A stretch of DNA of 7,331 nucleotides from Spirochaetaceae bacterium (GCA_031284645.1 JAITXS010000068.1:1-7331), one strand, 5' to 3'. Shown: positions 1-6,649, numbered from the stretch's first letter. Translations and numbers: made by a program. The notes: a model not told the origin generated them from the sequence alone.

Positions 1-1092
1 CGGACGCATATAAGCGGCACAGGTAAAACACCGTTTATCTGTATGCCGGTAAAAGCGGACGCGTACGGGCATGGTGCCGTGGAAATCTCGAAAACCGCGC
101 TTGAAAGCGGCTGTTCGTACCTTGCGGTTGCGACCGTTGATGAAGGCGCCTTGTTACGCGAGGCAGGAATACAGAGTCCTATTCTCCTCCTTTCGGAAGC
201 GCTCCCCGATGAATTAGAAATGGCCGTGTCTTATCGCCTTGTCCCTTTTATTTCCGATATCGGATACGCCGAACTTTTTTCCCGCGCTGCGGAAAAAGCC
301 GGAAGAGATCTCCCTTTTAATGTTTTTTTAAAAATTGATACCGGAATGGGACGTTTAGGCTGCGCTCCTGCTGACGCACTGCTTCTTGCCCGTTTTATTG
401 CCGCACAAAAATCATTAAAGCAGCTTGGTACAGCAACTCATTTTGCTGTGTCTGATTCGGAAAGTCCTGAACACATGAAATTTACCCGAACACAGATAGC
501 CTTGTTCAACGAAACGATACAGCAGATACAAAAAGCCGGCCTGAACCCCGGCATTGTATCGGCGGCAAACAGCGGCGCAACGGTGAGCTACAAAGACGCC
601 CTTTTTGATCTGGTACGTCCGGGAATACTCCTTTACGGCTATCAGGACGCCCGGATAAAACCGCCTCTTGATGTTAAGCCCGTTATGGAACTGGTAAGTA
701 AGATCGTTTATATAAAAAAATTAAAAAGCGGGGAGAGCGTCTCTTACGGCAAGACATGGACAGCACGAAACGATACTTTTATCGGTATACTCCCTGCAGG
801 TTATGCGGACGGGCTTCCCCGTCTCCTCAGCGGTAAAAATTTTCATGTTGTCATCAACGGAGAGGAATACCCGCTTGTGGGTCGTATCTGTATGGATCAA
901 TGCATGATTGATTTAGGGCCGTGTCCCCGGGTAAAACGTTATGATGAAGTAACACTTTTTGGCGGTAAAAAGCCATCGTGCGGAGCCGATGATATCGCCA
1001 ATCTCACCGGCACCATATCATACGAAATAAGCTGTAATATCAATAAACGGGTGCCGCGCCTGTATGTCAGGAAGTGCGACGAGAGTGATTAG
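1..1092 (+). CDS. alr: Alanine racemase, 3' part (N-terminus outside the window)
   Basis: PLP-dependent alanine racemase, which interconverts L- and D-alanine in the cytoplasm to supply D-alanine for peptidoglycan. The frame is open from base 1, and 14 residues precede the Met at 43. That Met is not the start, because the PLP lysine lies three residues after it (AAA at 52-54, in the motif VKADAYGHG) and in full-length enzymes this lysine sits about 35-40 residues in. The catalytic tyrosine is in SYGKTW (TAC 745-747). The substrate-pocket motif CMDQCMIDL and the C-terminal YEIxCNINKRVPRLY signature are present, so the C-terminal half is complete, ending at TAG 1090-1092. About 20-25 N-terminal residues are probably missing. 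The gene converges on the minus-strand ABC-F gene with a 54-bp gap. No terminator hairpin is visible after it. Confidence 0.96.
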   Translation, partial: RTHISGTGKTPFICMPVKADAYGHGAVEISKTALESGCSYLAVATVDEGALLREAGIQSPILLLSEALPDELEMAVSYRLVPFISDIGYAELFSRAAEKAGRDLPFNVFLKIDTGMGRLGCAPADALLLARFIAAQKSLKQLGTATHFAVSDSESPEHMKFTRTQIALFNETIQQIQKAGLNPGIVSAANSGATVSYKDALFDLVRPGILLYGYQDARIKPPLDVKPVMELVSKIVYIKKLKSGESVSYGKTWTARNDTFIGILPAGYADGLPRLLSGKNFHVVINGEEYPLVGRICMDQCMIDLGPCPRVKRYDEVTLFGGKKPSCGADDIANLTGTISYEISCNINKRVPRLYVRKCDESD

Positions 1093-1146
1093 ATATCTTT
1101 CCCCATACCCTATTACCCCATACCCTACTACCCCATTTAGCCCCCA
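1093..1146. repeat. 15-bp C-rich tandem repeat in the convergent gap
   Basis: Two near-identical 15-bp units (CCCCATACCCTATTA at 1101-1115, then the same with one change at 1116-1130) are followed by a partial third CCCCAT (1131-1136) and a further C5 run (1141-1145). On the minus strand this gives six runs of three to five G separated by 3-6 bases, in the 3' untranslated part of the ABC-F transcript. No hairpin terminator is seen between the two converging genes. Whether the repeat ends transcription or is simply a dispersed repeat cannot be told from this window. Confidence 0.7.
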
Positions 1147-3096
1147 TTACCCTTGCAGAGAGAGCGCTTCCCAGCGTACGGTGGCCTCTTCAATCTCTTT
1201 TATAGCTATAATCAGTTTTTCCTGTATTATTTTTACTTTTTCGCCGGAACAGTAAACTTCAGGTTTTGATAATTCCGCTTCCAGGCTCAGTTTTTTATTT
1301 TCCAGAGCGTCAATTTCCTGTATGAGTTTTTCTTCTTCCCGCATAAAACGCCGTTTAGCCGCTTCCAGCTTTTTTTGTTCTTCGCGGAATTGTAGAGCGC
1401 CGTTATCTTTGGACGGTGAGGGAATGGAGGCGGGCGCTTTTACCAAATCCGCCCGTACGGACGATTGCATTGAATCTTCAATATCGGAGGAGCCGCGATC
1501 AAGATAATATAAATAATTACCGTAAAACAATCTGCTTTGTGCACCCGGTTTTAATTCCAATGTTTTTGTCGAAAGCGCTTCCATAAACGCACGGTCGTGC
1601 GAAACAAAAATAATCGTACCCTTCCATTGTAATAAAGCCGAAAGCAATATATCTTTTGAGTACAGGTCAAGGTGATTTGTCGGCTCGTCTAAAACAAGGA
1701 TATTTAAAGGAAATAGAAGCAGGCGGAGCAGGGCCAACCTGTTTTTTTCGCCTCCGGAAAGCACATTCAAACTTTTATACACATCGTCGCCCCGAAACAA
1801 AAATCCACCCAGCATATCACGTAATTTCGGTATCAGCTCTGTTGGGGCAGATTCTTCTAAAAATTCAATAACGCTTTGATCCCCCGTAATTATTTCGCTG
1901 GTATTCTGGGTAAAATACCCCATGCGTATTCCGGCCCCATAATAAACAGAGCCGGTAAAATCCCTGTCTTCACCGGCTATAATTCTAAGCAGCGTCGTTT
2001 TTCCCGCGCCGTTTGCACCGACAATAAGCAGCCGCTCACCGGATTCAACCGTTATATCAACATTCGATAGTATTTTTTTATCACCATACTTTTTTTCAAT
2101 ACCCTGCGCTGTCAGTGCAATATTCCCGCAATGAGGCGGACGCGGAAATTCAATATCAATTTTTTTTAAGGCCTCGGGGATTTCGATAATTTCCATCTTG
2201 CTCAGTTTTTTAATCCGTTCCTGAACCATAGCAGCTTTTGTTGCCTTATACCTGAAACGGCGGATTAGATCCTCGTTTTTTCGTATCTCTTCCTGCTGGG
2301 CTTTATAGCGGGATACAATACCTTCCAGTTCAAGCGCTCTTTTTTTCTGATACTCACTATAATTACCCGTATAGCGCGTTAATTTCCCTTGAAACAACTC
2401 GTATATTTCATTCACCGTTACATCAAGAAAGTAGCGATCATGAGAAACAAGAAGATAAGCACCTTTGAAATTACTCAGATACTGTTCAAGCCATGAACGC
2501 GCCTCAATATCAAGATAGTTAGTCGGTTCATCCAGCAAAAGAATATCAGGGTTTTCAAGCAAAACCTTGGCAAGAGCAATACGCATCTGCCAGCCCCCTG
2601 AAAATTCTTCCGTATTCCGGTCAAAATCAGCCTCTTTAAACCCAAGACCCGAAAGCACCAGCGCTATCTGCTTTGTTCGGTTGTAGTACTCACTTTCTTC
2701 AACCCGTTGCAGTAAACCCTGCTGTTCATCAAGCAGCGCCTGAGTAGAGGCATCATCATCTTTTGAATCAAGCAGAAGTCCGCCGATATACTCTGATTTT
2801 TCCAATAAAACTTTGATATAGAGATACGCGCTTTCCGCTTCCTCAAAAAGCGTTTTCCCTTTATGAACAAGCCCCAACTGAGGAAGATAAGAGACACGGC
2901 TTCCTTTTTCAAGAACCCGTTCACCAAAATCAGCATGTGTTTCGCCGGAGATAATTCTTAGTAAGGTTGATTTACCCGAGCCGTTTGCCCCGCATAAAGC
3001 CGCTTTACAGCCGTTTTTAAGAAAAAGATTACCGTTTTTTAAAATATCTCGGTCTGCGAACGCAAGTGATAACCCGCTTAATTGAATAAATGCCAT
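1147..3096 (-). CDS. ABC-F family ATPase (translation-factor type)
   Basis: A 649-residue soluble protein with two ABC ATPase domains and no membrane segments, the ABC-F layout. Family members bind ribosomes and relieve stalling, and some protect against antibiotics. Domain 1 has Walker A GANGSGKS (36-43), signature FSGGWQ (165-170), Walker B DILLLDEP (184-191) and switch SHD (218-220). A charged helical linker, the expected ribosome-contacting interdomain arm, covers about 246-315. Domain 2 has Walker A GANGAGKT (360-367), signature LSGGE (446-450), Walker B NILVLDEP (465-472) and SHD (499-501). A low-complexity stretch (about 540-568) leads into a C-terminal charged coiled coil (about 570-649), as in Uup or YdiF-like members. 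Both catalytic glutamates are present, so it should be active. The subfamily cannot be fixed by eye, and resistance should not be assumed. It lies 114 bp downstream of the symporter-fold gene on the same strand. No good Shine-Dalgarno precedes its ATG. Confidence 0.93.
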   Translation of the reverse strand: MAFIQLSGLSLAFADRDILKNGNLFLKNGCKAALCGANGSGKSTLLRIISGETHADFGERVLEKGSRVSYLPQLGLVHKGKTLFEEAESAYLYIKVLLEKSEYIGGLLLDSKDDDASTQALLDEQQGLLQRVEESEYYNRTKQIALVLSGLGFKEADFDRNTEEFSGGWQMRIALAKVLLENPDILLLDEPTNYLDIEARSWLEQYLSNFKGAYLLVSHDRYFLDVTVNEIYELFQGKLTRYTGNYSEYQKKRALELEGIVSRYKAQQEEIRKNEDLIRRFRYKATKAAMVQERIKKLSKMEIIEIPEALKKIDIEFPRPPHCGNIALTAQGIEKKYGDKKILSNVDITVESGERLLIVGANGAGKTTLLRIIAGEDRDFTGSVYYGAGIRMGYFTQNTSEIITGDQSVIEFLEESAPTELIPKLRDMLGGFLFRGDDVYKSLNVLSGGEKNRLALLRLLLFPLNILVLDEPTNHLDLYSKDILLSALLQWKGTIIFVSHDRAFMEALSTKTLELKPGAQSRLFYGNYLYYLDRGSSDIEDSMQSSVRADLVKAPASIPSPSKDNGALQFREEQKKLEAAKRRFMREEEKLIQEIDALENKKLSLEAELSKPEVYCSGEKVKIIQEKLIIAIKEIEEATVRWEALSLQG

Positions 3097-3210
3097 ATTT
3101 TTTTATACAGAAGGGGGGAACGCCCCCCTCGCTTCGAAGTCCTCGCCGCTTTGCGGCTCCGGTCTTCTCCGCTGCCCCCCTCCTATTCTCGTAACAGAGC
3201 GTACTGTGCC
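3097..3210. repeat. GC-rich palindromic intergenic block
   Basis: This gap between the two minus-strand genes stands out from its AT-richer surroundings. It holds a 7-bp hairpin of A+G6 against C6+T around AACG (3112-3129), a CTTCGAAG palindrome (3132-3139), a GCCGC/GCGGC hairpin with a TTT loop (3145-3157) and a second C6 run (3175-3180). There is no T-tract after the hairpins on either strand, so it is not an ordinary intrinsic terminator. The build (G-run, self-complementary core, second C-run) resembles dispersed REP-like elements. No second copy exists in this window, so that is inference. Confidence 0.5.
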
Positions 3211-4443
3211 CTATATAAATTCTTTTATTTTACGTTCTGTTTGTAAACCCGTTATTCTCCCGATAACAAACAAACCCAAAGAAGCGATCATAACATCAAG
3301 AAAGACGCCTATAGACACCAAATAAAAAGCCATAGGTTTTAATATCAAAAAACCGGTTTCAAAACCATGCCCGTATCCCGAGCAGATAACCGCCAAGGCA
3401 GCAAAAGCGCCGTCCCCCGGATTACGGGCAAGCATCAATGATATTAAAAAAGCGTGTAAACCAATATTGAATAAATTTACCGCAGGAATATCAAGACTTG
3501 AATATGATTTTAAAATCACAATAAATGAAATAGCGGCAACCATCGCGCTTCCGGCTCGTCCGAATGTTGTCCACAGCATAACGCTGACAACAGTAATCCT
3601 CCGTCTGATTCCTAAATTTTCTTTTGATTGTTGAATCAGAACAGGCAGTGAGAAGTTAATATCACCTGAAAAAAACGAGGCAAACGCCGCGCCAAGCGAA
3701 GCATAAAGAACCTTCCAAGGTGTTTTATATTTTTTAACAAAATAAAGCAAGAGCGGAAGGATGATAAAAGCCAAAATCAGGCTGAATATTAAAAGAAGCC
3801 GTGTTATCGCTTTAAATATCCCTGCGTCCATAAGCGTATGATATTGAATTGTCCAATATGCCGCGAGTATGATGATTAAAACTCCCAAAATCTCTGAAAA
3901 AAAAGCGGCAATATGATAAAATATCCTTGAAAGCGAATCAATAATAGAAAGAACCGGTTTTGTATAATTTTTATCATAAGAAAGACCAATTGCCATAAAA
4001 AACGCGAACACACAAACCGGCAAAAGATATACCCCGTCCGAAGAAAGCACGGACATCATATTTGACGGAAACATTTCAAGAAAATAAAGCCGTGTCCCCA
4101 GTGTTATTTGTTCCGCCTGTTGTTCAATCAATATCGGAATACGCTCCGGCGGGAAAAACATCGTTACGGCGATCCCCAAGCCAATGACAAGCAGGGATGT
4201 CCCCACAATAACGGCCATGACACGGAATACTAAAGGCCAAAAAGCACCGTCCTGACGAAGTTCATATATCGCTATTGTAAGTGAGAATACAATAAGAGGG
4301 AGTGCGATATAGCGTCCGGCACTAAGCGCTAATTGAGCAAGATACGAAAATACCGCAGAAACAGCAGGATTATCATTGGGAAGAAGAAAACCCAAAAGCA
4401 ATCCGAGAGCTGATCCGATTAAAAGTTTAACCCAGACTTTCAT
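3211..4443 (-). CDS. Divergent dicarboxylate/amino acid:cation symporter-fold membrane protein
   Basis: A 410-residue, highly hydrophobic polytopic inner-membrane protein of the glutamate-transporter (SDF/DAACS) fold, close to the family's usual 400-430 residues. The N-terminal MKVWVKLLIGxxLGLLLGFLLP opening is family-like. The C-terminal half keeps the order: HP1 with SGDINFSLPVLI (about 259-270), TM7 (about 285-305), HP2 with ARNPGDGAFAALAV (339-352) and TM8 (about 370-397). The defining residues are changed. The TM7 NMDGT motif is replaced by FGRAGS (294-299). In TM8 only one acidic residue (D383) remains, where GltPh has D390, D394, R397, N401 and D405 (alignment by eye). Substrate and coupling ion are therefore unclear. 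The ATG at 4443 has no strong Shine-Dalgarno. It is divergent from the HigA-like gene and upstream of the ABC-F gene. Confidence 0.82.
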   Translation of the reverse strand: MKVWVKLLIGSALGLLLGFLLPNDNPAVSAVFSYLAQLALSAGRYIALPLIVFSLTIAIYELRQDGAFWPLVFRVMAVIVGTSLLVIGLGIAVTMFFPPERIPILIEQQAEQITLGTRLYFLEMFPSNMMSVLSSDGVYLLPVCVFAFFMAIGLSYDKNYTKPVLSIIDSLSRIFYHIAAFFSEILGVLIIILAAYWTIQYHTLMDAGIFKAITRLLLIFSLILAFIILPLLLYFVKKYKTPWKVLYASLGAAFASFFSGDINFSLPVLIQQSKENLGIRRRITVVSVMLWTTFGRAGSAMVAAISFIVILKSYSSLDIPAVNLFNIGLHAFLISLMLARNPGDGAFAALAVICSGYGHGFETGFLILKPMAFYLVSIGVFLDVMIASLGLFVIGRITGLQTERKIKEFI

Positions 4444-4611
4444 AAACAGTATGATACTTCTAATTATGATATTCTTTCAAGACGAACAGCCTTCAAGATC
4501 ATTATTACCTTACTTTGCCTTTTATATTCATCTATTTATAAACATTTGTTAAGACAAAAATTTTTTTTATTGTAAATAATGCTATTTTAGAGATGTTTTT
4601 TATAAAAACTA

Positions 4612-4641
4612 TTGCATTTCTTTTGTATAATATATATTATA
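4612..4641 (+). promoter_or_regulatory. Candidate promoter with overlapping 16-bp palindromic operator for the HigA-like gene
   Basis: TTGCAT (4612-4617) and TATTAT (4635-4640) are spaced by 17 bp. A consensus TATAAT also lies at 4626-4631, though with no good -35 box at the right distance. Both -10 choices sit within a perfect 16-bp palindrome, TATAATATATATTATA (4626-4641). HigA-type helix-turn-helix proteins are known to repress their own promoters by binding palindromes over the promoter, so autoregulation is plausible. In such AT-rich DNA chance palindromes are common, so this remains inference. Confidence 0.45.
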
Positions 4642-4661
4642 TGTATATATATTCTATCATT

Positions 4662-4668
4662 AAGGAGA
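4662..4668 (+). promoter_or_regulatory. Ribosome binding site that fixes the HigA-like start
   Basis: AAGGAGA lies 6 bases upstream of the ATG at 4675. This supports that start over the TTG at 4612 further upstream in the same frame, which falls inside the promoter region and would add an unrelated hydrophobic 21-residue extension. Confidence 0.85.
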
Positions 4669-4674
4669 TTTTTT

Positions 4675-5160
4675 ATGAAGAAAGGTGTAGAGGCAAAGGG
4701 AGGCGCCGTGGGGAAAACGCCGGCGATCGAATTACAAAGGCAGATTAACCAATTCGGTTTGTCAAAAAATGCGGTTGCGAAAGCCGTTGGGATCAGCCCG
4801 ATAACATTAAATCATGTGCTGACCGGCGACAAGAAAGTCGATATTGAACTTAGCTTGTTGTTCGGTAAATACTTCGGAACAGGAGAGGCTCTGTGGATCG
4901 ATCTTCAAAGAAAAACAGGTTTAACCGAAGCAAAGAAAAAACTCGCGGTACAATTAAAAGAGCTTAAAAAAGCAACGCCGGTAAAAGAAGATAAAAAAAA
5001 TACCGGATGGGGAACAGGCGCAGGATCTCAAAAAGCTGCCAAGACGGGCGTAAAAAAAACCGCCCCCAAGAAAGGTGCGAAAACAGGGCCTAAAAAAGGC
5101 GCGAGGAAGACCGCACAAACAAGCTCCCCCGCAGCGTCAACACAAAGCACTATTTTTTAA
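4675..5160 (+). CDS. Solitary HigA-like XRE-family DNA-binding protein with lysine/alanine-rich C-terminal tail
   Basis: A 161-residue protein. Residues 14-100 match the HigA/VapI antidote family: a helix-turn-helix around 28-50 (LSKNAVAKAVGISPITLNHV), then the family hallmark YFGTGEALWIDLQRKTGL (66-83, compare YFGTSPEFWLNLQ in typical HigA). Normal HigA proteins end near 100 residues. This one continues with about 60 residues rich in Lys, Ala, Gly and Thr with repeated KKTAPKKGAKTGPKKGARK-type blocks, like histone H1 or AlgP tails, which suggests extra non-specific DNA binding. No HigB-like toxin gene is found beside it: the upstream 230 bp and downstream 240 bp hold none. It is therefore more likely an orphan regulator or nucleoid-type protein than half of a toxin-antitoxin pair. 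It has its own strong RBS and terminator, so it is monocistronic. Confidence 0.85.
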   Translation: MKKGVEAKGGAVGKTPAIELQRQINQFGLSKNAVAKAVGISPITLNHVLTGDKKVDIELSLLFGKYFGTGEALWIDLQRKTGLTEAKKKLAVQLKELKKATPVKEDKKNTGWGTGAGSQKAAKTGVKKTAPKKGAKTGPKKGARKTAQTSSPAASTQSTIF

Positions 5161-5278
5161 TACCTGATTTTAATATCCAGCAGAAAATAAAAAACAAGGG
5201 GCGGTAATTCTTATTCGGAAATTTTCATTTCACGTAAAGACGCACAGATATAGAAACATACAATGGAAAATGAAATAA

Positions 5279-5321
5279 AAATCTTAAAAAATCGTGTATT
5301 TTTTAAGATTTCCCCTTTTTT
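5279..5321 (+). terminator. Intrinsic terminator after the HigA-like gene
   Basis: A perfect 14-bp inverted repeat (5279-5292 with 5298-5311) encloses a 5-base CGTGT loop. CCCC and then six T (5316-5321) follow. The stem is AT-rich but long and perfect. It sits about 120 bp after the stop of the HigA-like gene and before the leader of the next unit, which separates the two transcription units. Confidence 0.7.
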
Positions 5322-5325
5322 ATGG

Positions 5326-5373
5326 CGGAACCTTTATGGTTGATCCCTTGCTCCGCAGACCACAAAGGTTCCG
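5326..5373 (+). promoter_or_regulatory. 15-bp inverted repeat in the queD leader, possible cis-regulatory RNA
   Basis: CGGAACCTTTATGGT (5326-5340) pairs with ACCACAAAGGTTCCG (5359-5373) over 15 bp with one mismatch (A-C on the plus strand; a G-U wobble if read on the minus strand) and an 18-base loop. There is no T-tract, so it is not a terminator. It ends 26 bases before the queD ATG, which lacks a clear Shine-Dalgarno. A competing fold is possible: GCGG (5325-5328) with CCGC (5353-5356), plus AACC/GGTT inside. That could allow switching. It does not match the preQ1 riboswitch patterns I know. Confidence 0.45.
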
Positions 5374-5399
5374 GGTGATGTTTCGAAAAAGTCAATGAT

Positions 5400-5774
5400 A
5401 TGTGGACGATAAAAGTAGAATCTGATTTTGCAGCGGCTCATTTTTTAAAGCATTATCACGGAAAATGCGAGAGCTTACACGGGCATAATTACCGCATTGT
5501 TGTATGGATGCGGGGGAATGATTTAGATGAAGGCGGTATGCTCCTTGACTTTGGCCGCGTAAAAAGTTCATTGCGTCTGGTTTTAGAAAAACTTGATCAT
5601 ACAAACCTCAATGATATGGCAGTTTTTAACAATGATCCCAGCGCGGAGCGTATAGCCCAATATATATTCAATCAAATGGAAGCGGAGTTATCCAAATATT
5701 CGCTTGACACGGATCTTTTATGGGCGGTTGACGCCTATGAAACGCCGCTCAACATGGCGCGGTATGAAAGGTAA
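5400..5774 (+). CDS. queD: 6-carboxytetrahydropterin synthase / PTPS-family enzyme
   Basis: A 124-residue COG0720 protein of typical QueD length. QueD converts dihydroneopterin triphosphate into 6-carboxytetrahydropterin in the preQ0/queuosine pathway. Visible sites: zinc ligands His14, His27 and His29 (in HGHNY), catalytic Cys23, the Asp66-His67 pair in LDHTNLND, and Glu114 in AYET, the pterin-anchoring glutamate. The motif around the cysteine is CESLHGH (23-29), so Cys and Glu sit side by side. In this family CxxxHGH marks QueD and ExxHGH marks the PTPS-III type that replaces FolB in folate synthesis. CExxHGH has been associated with dual-function members. The start is fixed by an in-frame TGA at 5376-5378 with only one ATG after it. 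No queC, queE or queF is present in the window. The next gene starts 5 bp downstream. Confidence 0.9.
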   Translation: MWTIKVESDFAAAHFLKHYHGKCESLHGHNYRIVVWMRGNDLDEGGMLLDFGRVKSSLRLVLEKLDHTNLNDMAVFNNDPSAERIAQYIFNQMEAELSKYSLDTDLLWAVDAYETPLNMARYER

Positions 5775-5779
5775 AACCA

Positions 5780-6358
5780 ATGCAGCTTATAATCAGCGAT
5801 GAAGAAAAAAAAGCTCTGCTCGCTTGTGCACGGGAAACCATAAGTGCGGAATTAGAACAGCGGCAAAGTTCGTACAATCGGATTGATGAGTTAAGGCAAA
5901 AAGAAAATTCCGCCCTGAATAAAAAATACGGCGCTTTTGTTACCCTAAGCAAAGGTCAAGACGCCCACAATCTGCGCGGCTGCATAGGCTTAATGAACGC
6001 TTCGTATCCGCTTGCGGATACGGTAAAAAAAATGGCCTTTGAAGCGGCGTTTGGGGACTCGCGCTTTCCTCCCTTAACAGAGGCGGAACTCCCGCTCTGT
6101 AAAATTGAGATTTCGGTTCTTTCTCCCATGGAGATTTGTTCTGATCCCGAGCGCGTGATAGTCGGCACTCACGGCTTGTATCTGGTATATAAAGGTAGAG
6201 CCGGTGTTTTTTTACCGCAAGTTCCCGTTGAACAGGGCTGGAAACGGCAGGAATACCTTGATTATGTCTGCGTTAAAGCGGGACTACCCCAAAAATCTTA
6301 CGCCGCACCCGGGGCACAGCTCTACACCTTTACCGCCCTTGTCTTTAAAGAAGCGTAA
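5780..6358 (+). CDS. AMMECR1-domain protein (AmmeMemoRadiSam system protein A)
   Basis: A 192-residue soluble protein covering one complete AMMECR1 domain. The hallmark LRGCIG is at 65-70, preceded by GAFVTL (51-56). The second conserved block is FGDSRFPPLTEAEL (91-104), and the C-terminal block GVFLPQVPVEQGWKRQEYLDYVC runs through 142-164. In many bacteria this protein is encoded with a MEMO-like protein and a radical SAM enzyme (AmmeMemoRadiSam). Its biochemical role is not settled. Neither partner lies in this window. Here it follows the QueD-family gene by 5 bp, so the two are almost certainly co-transcribed and translationally close. An AAAGG overlapping the queD stop can serve as its RBS. 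No terminator hairpin follows. Confidence 0.92.
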   Translation: MQLIISDEEKKALLACARETISAELEQRQSSYNRIDELRQKENSALNKKYGAFVTLSKGQDAHNLRGCIGLMNASYPLADTVKKMAFEAAFGDSRFPPLTEAELPLCKIEISVLSPMEICSDPERVIVGTHGLYLVYKGRAGVFLPQVPVEQGWKRQEYLDYVCVKAGLPQKSYAAPGAQLYTFTALVFKEA

Positions 6359-6493
6359 AGGATGACTGATATTCCGAAACTTTAAGGCGGGGCAACGGAA
6401 TTTTCATCATTTCCAGGCTTGTATTACCCTCAAACCTATACCCTCATTCACGGGTATGGCCGAAAGGATGCATTAGGCAATGCTGCCCACACG

Positions 6494-6522
6494 TTGACCA
6501 ATCAAAAAGAATTCTGTACTAT
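6494..6522 (+). promoter_or_regulatory. Candidate sigma70 promoter for the terminal gene
   Basis: TTGACC (6494-6499, 5 of 6 to consensus) and TACTAT (6517-6522, 4 of 6) are spaced exactly 17 bp. This would give a leader of about 130 bases before the ATG at 6664. It is the best-spaced promoter match in the interval. Confidence 0.4.
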
Positions 6523-6649
6523 CTAAAAAGAATTAATGCAATACCCATGCAAAATACAGGGATTGATGTACTGACCGCGCATACAACACAGGCTAAGAGA
6601 AGCAGGATATCGGGCGTGAGCAAAAAGTACACCAATATTCATAATTCAT

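Larger units (their letters stand above)
4444..4674. other. AT-rich divergent intergenic region
   Basis: This 231-bp region separates two divergently transcribed genes and must carry both promoters. It is strongly AT-rich, with an A-tract/T-tract around 4556-4569 and alternating TA around 4626-4651. No open frame of note is present on either strand. I could not place a convincing sigma70 promoter for the minus-strand membrane-protein gene. The promoter candidate for the plus-strand gene is listed separately. Confidence 0.6.

Noticed and set aside
1064..2070. Several plus-strand open frames opposite the ABC-F gene
   Set aside because: All are antisense to a gene with complete motifs, have serine/arginine-rich shadow composition, and lack RBSs.
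2664..2936. 90-codon minus-strand open frame inside the ABC-F gene
   Set aside because: It lies in another frame of the same strand within the first ATPase domain and has no recognisable protein features; a shadow frame.
3112..3129. G6/C6 hairpin as intrinsic terminator for the symporter-fold gene
   Set aside because: No T-tract follows on the minus strand and the ABC-F gene lies directly downstream; read-through is more likely.
4612..4674. Upstream TTG start extending the HigA-like protein by 21 residues
   Set aside because: It overlaps the promoter-like region, lacks an RBS, and adds a hydrophobic, non-family segment; AAGGAGA before the ATG at 4675 fixes the real start.
5326..5399. preQ1 riboswitch upstream of queD
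   Set aside because: The compact preQ1-I hairpin with its A-rich pseudoknot tail is not visible; the stem here is much longer and no matching tail pairs with the loop.
4444..5399. HigB-type toxin partner for the HigA-like gene
   Set aside because: Neither flank has an open frame of about 90 codons on either strand with HigB/RelE features.
6415..6525. Decayed HigB/Gp49-type toxin suggested by the string LIHGYGRK
   Set aside because: The resemblance to the LLHGFxKK motif is limited to a few residues, and neither the upstream core nor the downstream helix of that family can be found.
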